The notes beneath the pieces were generated by a model, which saw only the letters and a program-made list of their open reading frames with translations, searched no databases and was not told the origin of the DNA. Shown here piece by piece: positions 18,277 through 27,903 of a stretch of DNA of 64,000 nucleotides. Made by a program: the position numbers and the translations under genes. Source of the DNA: Bacteroidales bacterium UBA5226 (GTDB lineage Bacteria; Bacteroidota; Bacteroidia; Bacteroidales; UBA932); contig DHUU01000001.1 of NCBI GenBank assembly GCA_002409325.1, positions 47,250-111,249 of the forward strand. The letters run 5' to 3'. Numbering within the stretch: the stretch's first letter is position 1; each line of letters begins with the position of its first letter.

Positions 18277-19900
18277 TGCTGCGTTTGGGGGTCTTTTCAA
18301 AAGCTTCGGGCTGTAATTCAATTTTGGCTATACGGCTGAAAACCGGTAGTAGCATATTGAGTCTCATGCGGTTTTCTTCCATTAAATGTGCCAGGTGCAT
18401 TGAATCCAGCGACTCCTGGGATACGCGGTCGTAATCGGGAAATACCAGGGCTACCAGTTTTTTATCGCGCTCCACAACAATTGATTCCACCACGTAGGGC
18501 TGGTTGTTCAATTTGTCTTCGATCTCCTCGGGATAAATATTCTGGCCGCTTGCCCCAATAATCAGGTTCTTGCTGCGTCCCTTTATAAAAAAGTTATTGT
18601 CCTTGTCCATAAGCCCCAGGTCACCTGTCCGAAGCCATTGGTCTTTGGTAAAAGCGGCTGCTGTTGCCTCTGGATTTTTGTAATAGCCTAACATGACATT
18701 GTCTCCCCGGGCCTGGATCTCTCCCACAATGGTGCGGGGATCATCGGAATCAATCCTGAGCGACATCCTGTGCACCGGTTTTCCGCAGGATCCCTTGACA
18801 AATTTTCTTGTATCCTCATAAGAAAGCAGCGGTCCGCATTCGGTCATGCCATAACCCACGGTATAAGGCAGTTTCACGGCTTTCATCAGATCTTCCACTT
18901 CCTGGTTGATGGCCGCACCGCCAATGACAATAGTACGGATCCTTCCGCCAAAAGCATGTAGCAGTTTCTTGCGGATCTGTTTGTAAATAACAGATGCCAG
19001 ACCGGGAACTTTCATGATGGATTTTACCATCGGTTTGCGGATGGTGGGAAATACGGAACTCTTGAAGATCTTTTCTATCACAAGGGGAACGGTGATCAGC
19101 ATATAAGGCTTGACTGTTGCCAGGGCATCGAGCAGCACCTTGGGAGAAGGGACCTTGCCCAGGAAAAAGATCTGAGTTCCTCCGGCCAGCTGGTAAAGGT
19201 ATTCAAAGGCCATACCGTACATATGAGCCATTGGCAGCATGGAAACCAGCGTGTCGCCCGGACCGTTGGGCATTTCGTTTTGTCCGAACTGGATATTGGA
19301 ACTGATGTTCCTGTAGGTGAGCATTACTCCTTTAGGGGCACTAGTAGTTCCTGAGGTATAGTTGATCAGCGCCAGGTCATCAAAATTGTCGGTCGGATAA
19401 CTAACCTGTTCGGGCCCAAATCCGTTGGGATATTTTTCTTTGAAAAGAGCCTCTATCGAGGCATGGGCCTGACTCACAGCAGGATCGTTAGAATATAGGA
19501 GCTCATAGCCTTCCAAGCATATAACAAGTTTCAGACGTGGCATCTTAGCCATATCCATCTTTTCCCAAATATCCCGGCTCACAAAAAAGATACAGGCCTC
19601 TGAATGGTCTGTCAGTGTCATGACGCTATCGGGTAGAAAATCGTTAAGCAATGGCACTGCAACTGCTTCATAAGCAGTAACTGCCAGAAATGATATACCC
19701 CACTCTGCACTGTTGGGGCCGCAAAGCGCTACTTTGTCGCCTTTTTTCAACCCCAGCTTTTCAAACAGAATATGGTGCCGGGCAACATGCTGGGATATTT
19801 CGCCATAAGTATAGGAGTTCTTCTTGTAATTGGTCAGACCGGGCATATTCCATGCCGTAACAATACTATTTTGGATGTATTCCAGATAATGAGTTTTCAT
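18254..19900 (-). CDS. AMP-forming acyl-CoA synthetase
   Basis: A 548-residue adenylate-forming ligase. The P-loop INYTSGTTSAPKGVML, the GYGMTECGP motif, the RTGDLG motif and KGRSKNLIIGASGQNIYPEEIE are all present. The C-terminal catalytic Lys is expected in KTPKRSIKRFLYK. It activates a carboxylic acid to its CoA thioester through an acyl-AMP. It follows the thiolase gene by 67 bases on the same strand and may be the last gene of the lysine-fermentation operon, or have its own promoter. Substrate range (long-chain fatty acid or short acid) cannot be told; the sequence most resembles bacterial long-chain-type ligases. Confidence 0.85.
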   Translation of the reverse strand: MKTHYLEYIQNSIVTAWNMPGLTNYKKNSYTYGEISQHVARHHILFEKLGLKKGDKVALCGPNSAEWGISFLAVTAYEAVAVPLLNDFLPDSVMTLTDHSEACIFFVSRDIWEKMDMAKMPRLKLVICLEGYELLYSNDPAVSQAHASIEALFKEKYPNGFGPEQVSYPTDNFDDLALINYTSGTTSAPKGVMLTYRNISSNIQFGQNEMPNGPGDTLVSMLPMAHMYGMAFEYLYQLAGGTQIFFLGKVPSPKVLLDALATVKPYMLITVPLVIEKIFKSSVFPTIRKPMVKSIMKVPGLASVIYKQIRKKLLHAFGGRIRTIVIGGAAINQEVEDLMKAVKLPYTVGYGMTECGPLLSYEDTRKFVKGSCGKPVHRMSLRIDSDDPRTIVGEIQARGDNVMLGYYKNPEATAAAFTKDQWLRTGDLGLMDKDNNFFIKGRSKNLIIGASGQNIYPEEIEDKLNNQPYVVESIVVERDKKLVALVFPDYDRVSQESLDSMHLAHLMEENRMRLNMLLPVFSRIAKIELQPEAFEKTPKRSIKRFLYK

Positions 19901-19967
19901 AGCAAGTTTCTTTATACCGGTTAAAAATAAGAATTTTTTTGAAATCTCCCCTTTTCGGACAGATAAT

Positions 19968-21170
19968 TTAGACGTTCCTCAGTATCAGTGCTGTTCCCAT
20001 TCCGCCTCCTATGCACAAAGAAGCAAGTCCGTAGCGGGCTTTTCTGCGCTTCATTTCGTAAAGAAGGGTAACGGTTATGCGATTCCCGGATGCACCTATG
20101 GGATGTCCCAGTGCTATGGCTCCCCCGTTTACATTGCAATGCGTATCAAGCCATGACTGGTCCACGCCCTGCTGTTGTTGCAGCGCAAGCATAACGCCAA
20201 GGGATTGGGCGGCAAAAGCCTCGTTGAGTTCTACTAGGTCCATCTGATCCAGTGTCATCCCGGCCCTTTTGAGCACTTTGTCAATAGCCGGTACCGGTCC
20301 CATACCCATATAGGCCGGGTCAACACCTGCCTGTGCCGTAGCCACAACTTCTGCAAGGGGAACCAGGCCATGGTCCTTAATAGCCTTTTCCGAGGCAAGT
20401 AATACAAACGAAGCCCCGTCATTTATGCCCGAGGCGTTCGCAGCCGTGACCGTTCCGTCTTTTTTGAAAGCAGGACGCAGGGAAGCCATTTTTTCCAGCG
20501 TTGTGGCCCTGTTGGGGAATTCATCCGTATCGAAAACAATGGTTTCTTTTTTGCGCACTATATCAACGGGTACAATCTCGTCTTTGAATTTTCCGGCATC
20601 AATCGCTTCTATGGCCTTCTGCTGCGATCTGAAAGAAAATGCATCTTGCTGCTCACGTGTAATGTTGTATTTTTCTGCAACATTCTCTGCGGTTATTCCC
20701 ATGTGATAATTGCCAAATGCATCGGTCAGTCCGTCACATACCATATGGTCAACGGCTTTGAAATCTCCCATTTTGATTCCTTCCCTTATCCCCTGCATGA
20801 CAAATCCAGAGGAAGACATGTTTTCTACCCCTCCGGCAAGTACAACCGATGCCTGCCCGGCAAGGATGGACTGGCATCCGTTCATTATCGATTTCATGCC
20901 GCTGCCACAGATCATATTGACTCCGTATGCAGGAACATGGTGAGGAATCCCTGCCTTTACTGAAGCCTGACGCGCAACTCCCTGTTTTTGTCCGGCCATA
21001 AGAATGTTCCCTACAATTACTTCATCAATAACAGATGGATCCAGTTTTGTTTCTTCCAGAATATTGCGGATGACTATCGCTGCTATGTCGGCAGGGCTGA
21101 TACTGGTTAATGATCCCATCATTTTTCCGATGGCTGTACGTTTTGCTGCTACGATGTATATTTTTTCCAT
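19968..21170 (-). CDS. Acetyl-CoA C-acetyltransferase (thiolase)
   Basis: A 400-residue thiolase with all three active-site elements: Cys88 in NMICGSGMKS, His356 in GGAIALGHPIGASG, and Cys386 in LCIGGGMG. In this operon it should cleave acetoacetyl-CoA with CoA to two acetyl-CoA, completing lysine degradation. Acetoacetyl-CoA would come both from AtoDA acting on the acetoacetate released by Kce and, if the neighbouring aminotransferase is Kat, directly from 3-aminobutyryl-CoA. It starts 19 bases after the atoA stop. Confidence 0.93.
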   Translation of the reverse strand: MEKIYIVAAKRTAIGKMMGSLTSISPADIAAIVIRNILEETKLDPSVIDEVIVGNILMAGQKQGVARQASVKAGIPHHVPAYGVNMICGSGMKSIMNGCQSILAGQASVVLAGGVENMSSSGFVMQGIREGIKMGDFKAVDHMVCDGLTDAFGNYHMGITAENVAEKYNITREQQDAFSFRSQQKAIEAIDAGKFKDEIVPVDIVRKKETIVFDTDEFPNRATTLEKMASLRPAFKKDGTVTAANASGINDGASFVLLASEKAIKDHGLVPLAEVVATAQAGVDPAYMGMGPVPAIDKVLKRAGMTLDQMDLVELNEAFAAQSLGVMLALQQQQGVDQSWLDTHCNVNGGAIALGHPIGASGNRITVTLLYEMKRRKARYGLASLCIGGGMGTALILRNV

Positions 21171-21189
21171 AATATTGATTTAATTTTAA

Positions 21190-21843
21190 TTACATATTTT
21201 TTAAGTTTTTCGAAATGATCAGCCGGCAACCGGTTGCCTCCTGCACCTGTTCCAGGGTAAACTCACTGTTGATTTCTTTGAGCATCAGACCATCCGGAGT
21301 TACATCCATAACACCCATTTCTGTGATAATCCGATCTACCTGGCAGGCTGCCGTCAGGGGAAGGGTGCAGTTTTTTAGGATTTTATGTTCTCCTTTGGCA
21401 GTATGCTCCATAGTCACGATGACTTTTCTTGCACCGGTGATCAGGTCCATGGCCCCTCCAATTCCCGGAGTCTTGATTCCGGGTATAGACCAGTTTGCTA
21501 TGTTTCCTTTTTCATCTACCTGCAACGATCCCAGCATGGTAACATCCACATGTCCCCCCCGGATGATGGCAAATGATGTAGCGGAATCAAAACAGGAAGC
21601 CCCCGGCTTCAATGTAATCGGCCCTCCCCCGGCATCAATCAGATCAGGATCTTCGTGACCCGGTTCAGGCGGGTTTCCCATACCCATGCATCCATTCTCG
21701 GATTGCATGATCACTTTGACTTTAGGCGACAGGTATTTCAAAACCTGTGTAGGCAGTCCTATGCCCAGATTTACAACGTCTCCGTCTTTCAATTCAATGG
21801 CTGCGCGACGCGCAATAGTTTCCCTGACTTGATTCTTGTCCAT
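21190..21843 (-). CDS. atoA: 3-oxoacid CoA-transferase subunit B
   Basis: A 217-residue beta subunit of a family I CoA transferase. VNLGIGLPTQV near the N terminus and MQSENGCMGMG, holding the glutamate that forms the CoA thioester, are characteristic. In lysine fermenters the AtoDA enzyme moves CoA onto acetoacetate, giving acetoacetyl-CoA. The partner alpha subunit is not next to it but at the other end of the operon (31108-31752), nine genes upstream. That separation is unusual because the two subunits form one complex. Confidence 0.92.
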   Translation of the reverse strand: MDKNQVRETIARRAAIELKDGDVVNLGIGLPTQVLKYLSPKVKVIMQSENGCMGMGNPPEPGHEDPDLIDAGGGPITLKPGASCFDSATSFAIIRGGHVDVTMLGSLQVDEKGNIANWSIPGIKTPGIGGAMDLITGARKVIVTMEHTAKGEHKILKNCTLPLTAACQVDRIITEMGVMDVTPDGLMLKEINSEFTLEQVQEATGCRLIISKNLKNM

Positions 21844-21864
21844 GATTTTATGCTTAAAAAATTT

Positions 21865-22662
21865 TTATTTTATGGTTTTACTTTTTCTTTTTACAAATTC
21901 CTGGGCTACAAAGGAAGCCACATCATTGGCATAGGTATTGACGCCGAAACCAGCATCAAAGCCGATTTCTTTGGCCAGTTCATGCGATATCCGTGGACCA
22001 CCACAAACAAGTATCATGCGGCTTCTGATTCCTTCGGCCTCGGCCATCTCTATCAGCTCCGTACAATTCTTTATGTGAATGTCTTTCTGGGTAACTGTCT
22101 GGGAAACAAGCACGGCATCTGCCGAATGATGGATTGCCTTGGCAATAAGTTCTTCATTGGACACCTGGGAACCTAGATTGTATGCTTCAATCATAGCGTA
22201 GCGTTCCAGCCCGTAACGACCGGCATATCCTTTCATGTTCATAATGGCATCGATACCCACTGTATGGGCATCTGATCCCGTGCTGGCCCCCACCATGACC
22301 AGTTTGCGGCCTATGTGTTCCCGTATGTAGTCATCCACCTGCTGCATATCCATAACCCTGCTATCAACCCTGGGGACGCGAATGGTGGCATAGTTCACGG
22401 TATGGTGAAGACTTCCGTAACAGTTGAAAAAAGTGTAACCGGGAGTTAGTTCCTTTGTATAGACTACCTGGGGGTTGTCCATACCCATGCTGCGGATCAA
22501 TTGTTTGGCTGCTTCTATGGCTTCCGGTCCAGAGGGAACCGGCAAGGTAAAGCTGAGTTGTACTTTTCCGTCGTTCATGGTATCTCCGTACGGCTTTACC
22601 CTTTTGAGATCCAATGTTTTATCAAAATCCTGTACTTCTGTTGAATATAAACCTCCGCCCAT
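21865..22662 (-). CDS. kamE: Lysine 5,6-aminomutase beta subunit
   Basis: A 265-residue coenzyme B12- and PLP-binding subunit. The base-off/His-on motif DAHTVG is present with His133, and Lys144 in NMKGYAG sits at the position reported to bind PLP in the Clostridium sticklandii enzyme. A C-terminal Rossmann-like B12 domain follows (ADAVLVSQTVTQKDIH, then RMILVCGGPRISHELAKEIGFDAGFG). With KamD it moves the terminal amino group of D-lysine or beta-lysine from C6 to C5 by a radical mechanism. The gene lies two bases after kamD. Confidence 0.96.
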   Translation of the reverse strand: MGGGLYSTEVQDFDKTLDLKRVKPYGDTMNDGKVQLSFTLPVPSGPEAIEAAKQLIRSMGMDNPQVVYTKELTPGYTFFNCYGSLHHTVNYATIRVPRVDSRVMDMQQVDDYIREHIGRKLVMVGASTGSDAHTVGIDAIMNMKGYAGRYGLERYAMIEAYNLGSQVSNEELIAKAIHHSADAVLVSQTVTQKDIHIKNCTELIEMAEAEGIRSRMILVCGGPRISHELAKEIGFDAGFGVNTYANDVASFVAQEFVKRKSKTIK

Positions 22663-22664
22663 AA

Positions 22665-24221
22665 CTATCTTTTTCCTTTAAACAATTCAATAAATGGATT
22701 CCAATATAAGGGTGATTTGCGGGTCACCCCGTCCAGACCTTTTCCTCCCTCCCTTTGCCTGCGTACTCCGGCAAATGTCCCTTTTTCAAGAGAAGCAAAA
22801 AGCCCTTCTTCCTTCACGCATTCAAGCAACCTGCATGCGTTGTCCAATACTTCCGATGCACGGCGGCGGATAATCCCGTCTTTAGTGAATTCTACCTCCT
22901 GCCCAATGTTTCTGAAACTTTTGAAAATATACCGTGCGTTCTCGATGGAAAGGTACCTGTCACTCATAAAGGGTGTATGGATGGCTTCTGTGGGCATGCC
23001 AAGCAGCTGAATGCCCTGCCCGGTCCAGATTCCGGCAATGTTGAACAGGGCATCCTGGATATGACCTTTGAAGATGTTTCCGGTCATAAACTTGGTGGGA
23101 GGCATGTATTTCAGTGGTGCACGCGGGAAAATTTCGCGGGTCATCTGCGCCTGTGCCAGTTCGTACAGGAATGCATTTTCCAGTTCAGGGTCCATTTCAA
23201 AGGCATGTCCCAGGCCCATCTGTTCTTCCGGTATTCCGGCTATGAGTGCCAGTTGCTCGTTGATCAGATCAGAAGCAAGAACGGTATGGGCTTCTTCAAA
23301 AGCATCAGCCGTAGTAAGATAGTTGTCTTCACCGGTATTGATGATTACCCCTGCAAATCCGTTAATTATCCTGGAAAAATACTGGTCTACCAGGGTCCTG
23401 TGCATATTGATGTCCCGAAACAGGATTCCATAAAGGGCATCGTTGAGCATCACATCCAGCCCTTCCAGTGCTCCCATAACCGCAATCTCAGGCATGCACA
23501 GACCCGAGCAGTAATTGCACAACCTGACATAACGGCCGGTTTCGGGCATGATCTGGTCCAGGGCCTTACGCATGATCCGGAAATTCTCCTGGGTGGCATA
23601 GGTCCCTCCAAAACCTTCTGTAGTGGCACCATAGGGAACGTAATCCAGCAATGATTGCCCGGTAGTACGGATTACCGCAACAACGTCTGCACCCTGGCGG
23701 GCAGCTGCCTGAGCCTGGATTGCGTCTTCATAAATATTTCCGGTAGCCACAATCACATACAGAAGAGGACGGGATCCTTCCCCATACTTTTTTATGCTTT
23801 CTTCCCTTGCCAGTCTTTTAGCCCTTATCCTTGAAACGCTTTCCTCTATGTAAGGTCTGAGTGCTTCGGCAATATTTTCCGGTTTATTAATTTCCAGGCT
23901 TGAAAAATCGAATACCTCCCCGGCTATTTCACTCGCGATCTGCACAGGACTCTTGCCTGTACTATTGACGGCTACACCCAGGAAACGAAGTACCCCATTC
24001 CCCAGCATCCCCTTTTGACTGACTGCCTCCACCACAAGATTGGGCAGGGGAATGCCGTCGATGTCTGTTCCGTCAATTCCTACCAGCCGGCAAAGTGTCC
24101 TTTCCACGGCCACCGTAGTATAATTTTCAACAAATTGCTGTACCTGGGCGGCAATTTCACCGGCCATAGCTCTGGCTCCTTCAACTTTTTTATAATCAAG
24201 TCCTAATTTTGATTCTCTCAT
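22665..24221 (-). CDS. kamD: Lysine 5,6-aminomutase alpha subunit
   Basis: A 518-residue protein matching the alpha subunit of lysine 5,6-aminomutase in length and layout. It opens with MRESKLGLDYKKVEGAR, has the RTTGQSLLDYVPYGATTEGFGG segment, and a YCSGLCMPEIAVMGALEGLD region in the barrel. It provides the TIM barrel in which beta-lysine is rearranged to 3,5-diaminohexanoate using the cofactors on KamE. Its start overlaps the kamC stop by four bases, so KamC and KamD are made in step. Confidence 0.96.
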   Translation of the reverse strand: MRESKLGLDYKKVEGARAMAGEIAAQVQQFVENYTTVAVERTLCRLVGIDGTDIDGIPLPNLVVEAVSQKGMLGNGVLRFLGVAVNSTGKSPVQIASEIAGEVFDFSSLEINKPENIAEALRPYIEESVSRIRAKRLAREESIKKYGEGSRPLLYVIVATGNIYEDAIQAQAAARQGADVVAVIRTTGQSLLDYVPYGATTEGFGGTYATQENFRIMRKALDQIMPETGRYVRLCNYCSGLCMPEIAVMGALEGLDVMLNDALYGILFRDINMHRTLVDQYFSRIINGFAGVIINTGEDNYLTTADAFEEAHTVLASDLINEQLALIAGIPEEQMGLGHAFEMDPELENAFLYELAQAQMTREIFPRAPLKYMPPTKFMTGNIFKGHIQDALFNIAGIWTGQGIQLLGMPTEAIHTPFMSDRYLSIENARYIFKSFRNIGQEVEFTKDGIIRRRASEVLDNACRLLECVKEEGLFASLEKGTFAGVRRQREGGKGLDGVTRKSPLYWNPFIELFKGKR

Positions 24222-25627
24222 TTCTCTGTTTTTTTTACATATGTCTGTGCTGAGCGTATAAAAGATTCGTCCACACCCAGCAGGTGTGCTATATGCAAAG
24301 CCTCCATAGGTACTGAATCGCCTTTTTCCTCAATCAGGCTGTAATTCATATGTTCATTCATCATCAACGGATCCAGGCGTCCTTTTACCTGCTTGCTGTC
24401 AAAACCGCTGACGCGCAGTTTTCGGCACGACCGGCCCAGATCTCCGTAATGCGTACTTATCAAAGAAGTTGTCTGGTAGTGGTCCAGGAATTCAACCAGG
24501 GCACATAAAATGGCTGCTCCTTCCGACGGGTTTGTCGTTCTGGCCGGTTCATCTGCCAGTACAAGAACTTTGGCTCCTTCCCTTATCTTGGCCATTATAC
24601 GGTCCAATTCAAGCATTTCGGCCGCGAACGATGACAATCCCCTGTATTGGTCCTGTTTGTCGCCTATGACCAGAAAAACGTCCTTTACGAGGGTAACTGA
24701 CGCGTTGTTGGCAGGCACAAAGAAAGAAAACTGCGCAAGTACCTGTATCAGGGCCAGCGTTTTTAAAACCACTGTCTTGCCACTCATATTGGCACCTGTC
24801 AGTAGACAGGGACCGCTTCCCAGTGAAATGGATACAGGCTGAAACACTCTGTTGAGCGGTTTCAGGATATCGGCAATAACGGGATTGATCATGCCTTCTG
24901 CCTGAAGCACACAGGGGCCAGAATCCATGACTATCCTGGGTCTGACCATACCATAACGTTTGGCCAGTGCGGCTTTTGCAAACCAAATTTCCAGGTGTGC
25001 AATCCGGTCAAAATTATCCCGCAGCACGGACTGCATGAGGCTCAATTCAGAAGAAAGCCTCTGCCTGACAAGCAATTCTTCCTCCGTAATCCGGTCCCGC
25101 GCATCATTCCACTTGTCCGGTTCCTTTTCAGGATCGGTCGCATTTGCATGCTTTCTGGCTTCCGATAATGCCTGGCTGTAGGCATCGTGCATATAGAATG
25201 ATACTGTTCCGCTCCCTACGGGATCCAGAAGGTCAAATGCCCTCTGAAGGGATTGCAGATTTTCATGGTCAAATCCGAGCGAGTCGCACAGCGTTATGAA
25301 ATCCCGGCACAGGGCTGCGAAATACTTGATTTCAAAAAGTTCCACCTCGTCTAAAACCCGGTTCTCACGCAGGGCATCCAGTGTTCCCCTGATGTCGTGG
25401 ACCTGAGTGAAAAGGTGACGCAGTTGCATGATGCCGTTCGCATACTTGTTGTCTTTCAGAAGCTCAAGGGCTTTTTGGATAATGTCGAAATTCGATTCCA
25501 GAACCTTTTGACTGGTGCAAAACAACTCCTGCATCAGGTAGCGGCGTACCCGGGAACCAGACAGTTCCATTTTACCGGCCAAATACTGAAGCCCTTCAAT
25601 TCGTTCCGAATAACGAGCAAAAGTCAT
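24218..25627 (-). CDS. kamC: MutS-like ATPase KamC of the lysine aminomutase operon
   Basis: A 469-residue protein with a C-terminal MutS-type ABC ATPase. The Walker A GANMSGKT is at 278-285, LVLADEPARTTNP is at about 355-367, and STHYGD follows. The N-terminal 220 residues are helical, like the MutS core and lever, with no mismatch-recognition domain. Genes of this type sit between kamA and kamD in clostridial and fusobacterial lysine operons. They have been proposed, with KamB, to reactivate the B12-dependent aminomutase; that proposal comes from the literature as I recall it and is not shown here. The start overlaps the kamB stop by four bases and the end overlaps kamD by four. Confidence 0.88.
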   Translation of the reverse strand: MTFARYSERIEGLQYLAGKMELSGSRVRRYLMQELFCTSQKVLESNFDIIQKALELLKDNKYANGIMQLRHLFTQVHDIRGTLDALRENRVLDEVELFEIKYFAALCRDFITLCDSLGFDHENLQSLQRAFDLLDPVGSGTVSFYMHDAYSQALSEARKHANATDPEKEPDKWNDARDRITEEELLVRQRLSSELSLMQSVLRDNFDRIAHLEIWFAKAALAKRYGMVRPRIVMDSGPCVLQAEGMINPVIADILKPLNRVFQPVSISLGSGPCLLTGANMSGKTVVLKTLALIQVLAQFSFFVPANNASVTLVKDVFLVIGDKQDQYRGLSSFAAEMLELDRIMAKIREGAKVLVLADEPARTTNPSEGAAILCALVEFLDHYQTTSLISTHYGDLGRSCRKLRVSGFDSKQVKGRLDPLMMNEHMNYSLIEEKGDSVPMEALHIAHLLGVDESFIRSAQTYVKKTEK

Positions 25628-26640
25628 TGTTCCATTCTTTTAATATCGTAAACAGGCACCTCTATGGCCTGCTGTATTTTCTGTATAAGTTCCTCAGAAT
25701 TAAGTCGGACTCCTTCAGGAGAAACGGGATTCACGCATACAGCCAGCAGGTTGGTCGTAAAAAGCTGAAAGATCCGGCCCCCCTTCCGGAGAAACGTATG
25801 AAACACACGCGGTTCTGAAAATATGCGGGTAAAGTCCCTGACATAAAGCTGCGTGTTGTACACATCCTTTTTTTCGCCCAATGCTTTAATAAGCAGGTTG
25901 CTCACAACTCCCGGAACATACAGCTTGTTTCCGCACTTTTCAAGAACCTGCCTGACCTGTTCGGGTAGCAGGGCCTGGCCCGCAATGGGTTCCGTCACAT
26001 CGCCCTGCGGGGTAATGGCCCGAACTCCGTTGGTAATGTTTTCCAGTTTTTTCACAAGTTCCTCAGGTGCGCCGGGCAGGCATATCGTATCGTATATATA
26101 GCGGGTCCTTTCTACCAGTGTCTTCATATGGGGAGAATAGGCAGCTCCCGTAGCCAGGACCATTGAAGCTGTCACCACGGGTGAGGCCGGACTCAGCCGA
26201 GAAATGGCACCGTCTACCAAACAAACGTCCACCGGAAACCTTTTGGGTGTCATCCTTACCCATTCCTGCAGGGAGACAGTATCCGAAGGACCGGCCAGGA
26301 TCATTTTTCCCCTTTCCAGCGCCCTGGCTGTTACCATCTTTCCCAGAACAGTTGTGTGCTCCCCTACATGGCATATCTCTGCTCCAAAACGCTTGTCCAG
26401 ATAATAGGAGGCAGCTGTGGTAAAGTACATGCCCCTGTCCAGGAAAATTTCCGGCTTTGCAGTGTGCGTGACCTGGTCTGTTCTTTCTCCATCAACGCCT
26501 ATTGATGTTACAGCCACTACTTTTTGCATTTCAAACAACCGCCTCATGACATACCTTAGACACTCTGTCTTTCCGGTATTTTTCCCCAAACCCACAACCG
26601 AAAGACTGCCGTAATGGATTATCTGATCTACAAAAGGCAT
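25624..26640 (-). CDS. kamB: P-loop protein KamB of the lysine aminomutase operon
   Basis: About 338 residues. The ATG at 26640, four bases after the kamA stop, is preferred to an in-frame TTG at 26676 that would overlap kamA. The P-loop GLGKNTGKTE lies near residue 20, followed by SIGVDGERTDQV. The rest resembles no common domain; DVCLVDGAISRLSPAS may be a Walker-B-like region. kamB always accompanies kamC in the clusters I know of, and the pair is thought to maintain or reactivate lysine 5,6-aminomutase. The biochemical role is not visible in the sequence. Confidence 0.85.
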   Translation of the reverse strand: MPFVDQIIHYGSLSVVGLGKNTGKTECLRYVMRRLFEMQKVVAVTSIGVDGERTDQVTHTAKPEIFLDRGMYFTTAASYYLDKRFGAEICHVGEHTTVLGKMVTARALERGKMILAGPSDTVSLQEWVRMTPKRFPVDVCLVDGAISRLSPASPVVTASMVLATGAAYSPHMKTLVERTRYIYDTICLPGAPEELVKKLENITNGVRAITPQGDVTEPIAGQALLPEQVRQVLEKCGNKLYVPGVVSNLLIKALGEKKDVYNTQLYVRDFTRIFSEPRVFHTFLRKGGRIFQLFTTNLLAVCVNPVSPEGVRLNSEELIQKIQQAIEVPVYDIKRMEQ

Positions 26641-26644
26641 TAAA

Positions 26645-27892
26645 TCATTTCTTGAGATTTCGTTCTTTTCTTGCAAGATAATATGGTTCCAGAGATAACT
26701 GCTGTCCCTGGAGAATTCCCGAGACTCCTTCCAGACTCACCTTGTCGCTGCAATTTTTGCAATGGCATTCGTTATGGTAATCAGATGGTTCTGTGTATGT
26801 TGTTATGACTCCCTCGTAATTGCGCAGGATCATCCGGCCCGGTGCGTGGCTGATCATATAGGTGGGCATCACCGGAATCTTACCACCGCCTCCGGGTGCA
26901 TCTACCACAAAGGTTGGTACCGCGTAACCAGAAGTATGTCCGCGAAGCCCTTCGATGATTTCGATCCCTTTTGAAACCGGGGTTCTGAAATGTTCCAGTC
27001 CCATGGATAAATCGCACTGGTAAATATAGTAAGGACGCACGCGCATGAGTACCAGCTTGTGAACCAGATCTTTCATGATGTGTACGCAATCGTTTACCCC
27101 GCGCAGCAATACGCTCTGATTCCCCACGGGTATGCCGGCATCTGCCATCATTTCACAGGCGGCCCTGGATGTAGCCGTCACCTCATTGGGATGATTGAAA
27201 TGCGTATTGATCCATATGGGATGGTACTTACGGAGCATGGTCATAAGCTCCGGAGTAATCCGCTGAGGGCATACAACCGGAGTGCGTGTCCCAATGCGAA
27301 TGATCTCGACATGGGGAATATCCCGCAGGCGGGCAATTATGGACTCAAGACGGGTATCGCTCATGGTCAGGGGGTCTCCGCCGGACAGGAGCACATCTCT
27401 TACCTGCGGGGTACGGGCAATATAATTGATGCATTCCTGAATCCTGTCACCAGTTGCTTCGTGATCCTTCTGGCCGGCAAAGCGGCGTCTTGTACAATGA
27501 CGGCAATACATGGAACACTGGTCTGTGATCAGGAAAAGGACCCTGTCGGGATACCTGTGTGTCAGGCCGGGCACCGGAGAATCTTCATCTTCATGCAGCG
27601 GATCCAGCAGATCTGCCGGAGACCTGTATGTCTCCTTTTTTGTCGGGATGGCCTGTTTCCTTATGGGACAATCCGGATCATCAGGGTCTATCAGGCTCAG
27701 ATAGTACGGTGTGATGGCCATGCGGAGCATTTTAAGGGACTCCTGTACGCCTTCTTCCTCTTCCGGAGTCAGGCTGATGTGTTTTCTCAACTGTTCCAGG
27801 TTAACTATGCGGTTGCGGATCTGCCACTTCCAATCATTCCATTCCTGATCCGCCACATGGGGAAACAACTGTTGCCTTCTTGATTCTTTCAT
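26645..27892 (-). CDS. kamA: L-lysine 2,3-aminomutase
   Basis: A 415-residue radical SAM enzyme that turns L-lysine into beta-lysine using PLP. The cluster cysteines are Cys126, Cys130 and Cys133 (CX3CX2C in DQCSMYCRHC). PLP Lys338 sits in GGGGKIP. The substrate-binding aspartates correspond to Asp294 and Asp331. All are one residue from the numbering of the Clostridium subterminale enzyme, so this is clearly a true 2,3-aminomutase and not the EpmB or ablA branch by context. It starts 11 bases after kdd. Confidence 0.97.
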   Translation of the reverse strand: MKESRRQQLFPHVADQEWNDWKWQIRNRIVNLEQLRKHISLTPEEEEGVQESLKMLRMAITPYYLSLIDPDDPDCPIRKQAIPTKKETYRSPADLLDPLHEDEDSPVPGLTHRYPDRVLFLITDQCSMYCRHCTRRRFAGQKDHEATGDRIQECINYIARTPQVRDVLLSGGDPLTMSDTRLESIIARLRDIPHVEIIRIGTRTPVVCPQRITPELMTMLRKYHPIWINTHFNHPNEVTATSRAACEMMADAGIPVGNQSVLLRGVNDCVHIMKDLVHKLVLMRVRPYYIYQCDLSMGLEHFRTPVSKGIEIIEGLRGHTSGYAVPTFVVDAPGGGGKIPVMPTYMISHAPGRMILRNYEGVITTYTEPSDYHNECHCKNCSDKVSLEGVSGILQGQQLSLEPYYLARKERNLKK

Positions 27893-27903
27893 GTACGTAA
27901 AAT

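Noticed and set aside
24218..25627. MutS-like ATPase read as a DNA mismatch repair protein
   Set aside because: It lacks the N-terminal mismatch-recognition domain, is only 469 residues and is tied by overlaps to kamB and kamD, so it belongs to the aminomutase operon.
26641..26676. TTG at 26676 as kamB start
   Set aside because: It would overlap kamA by 32 bases and is not an ATG, whereas an ATG lies four bases after the kamA stop.
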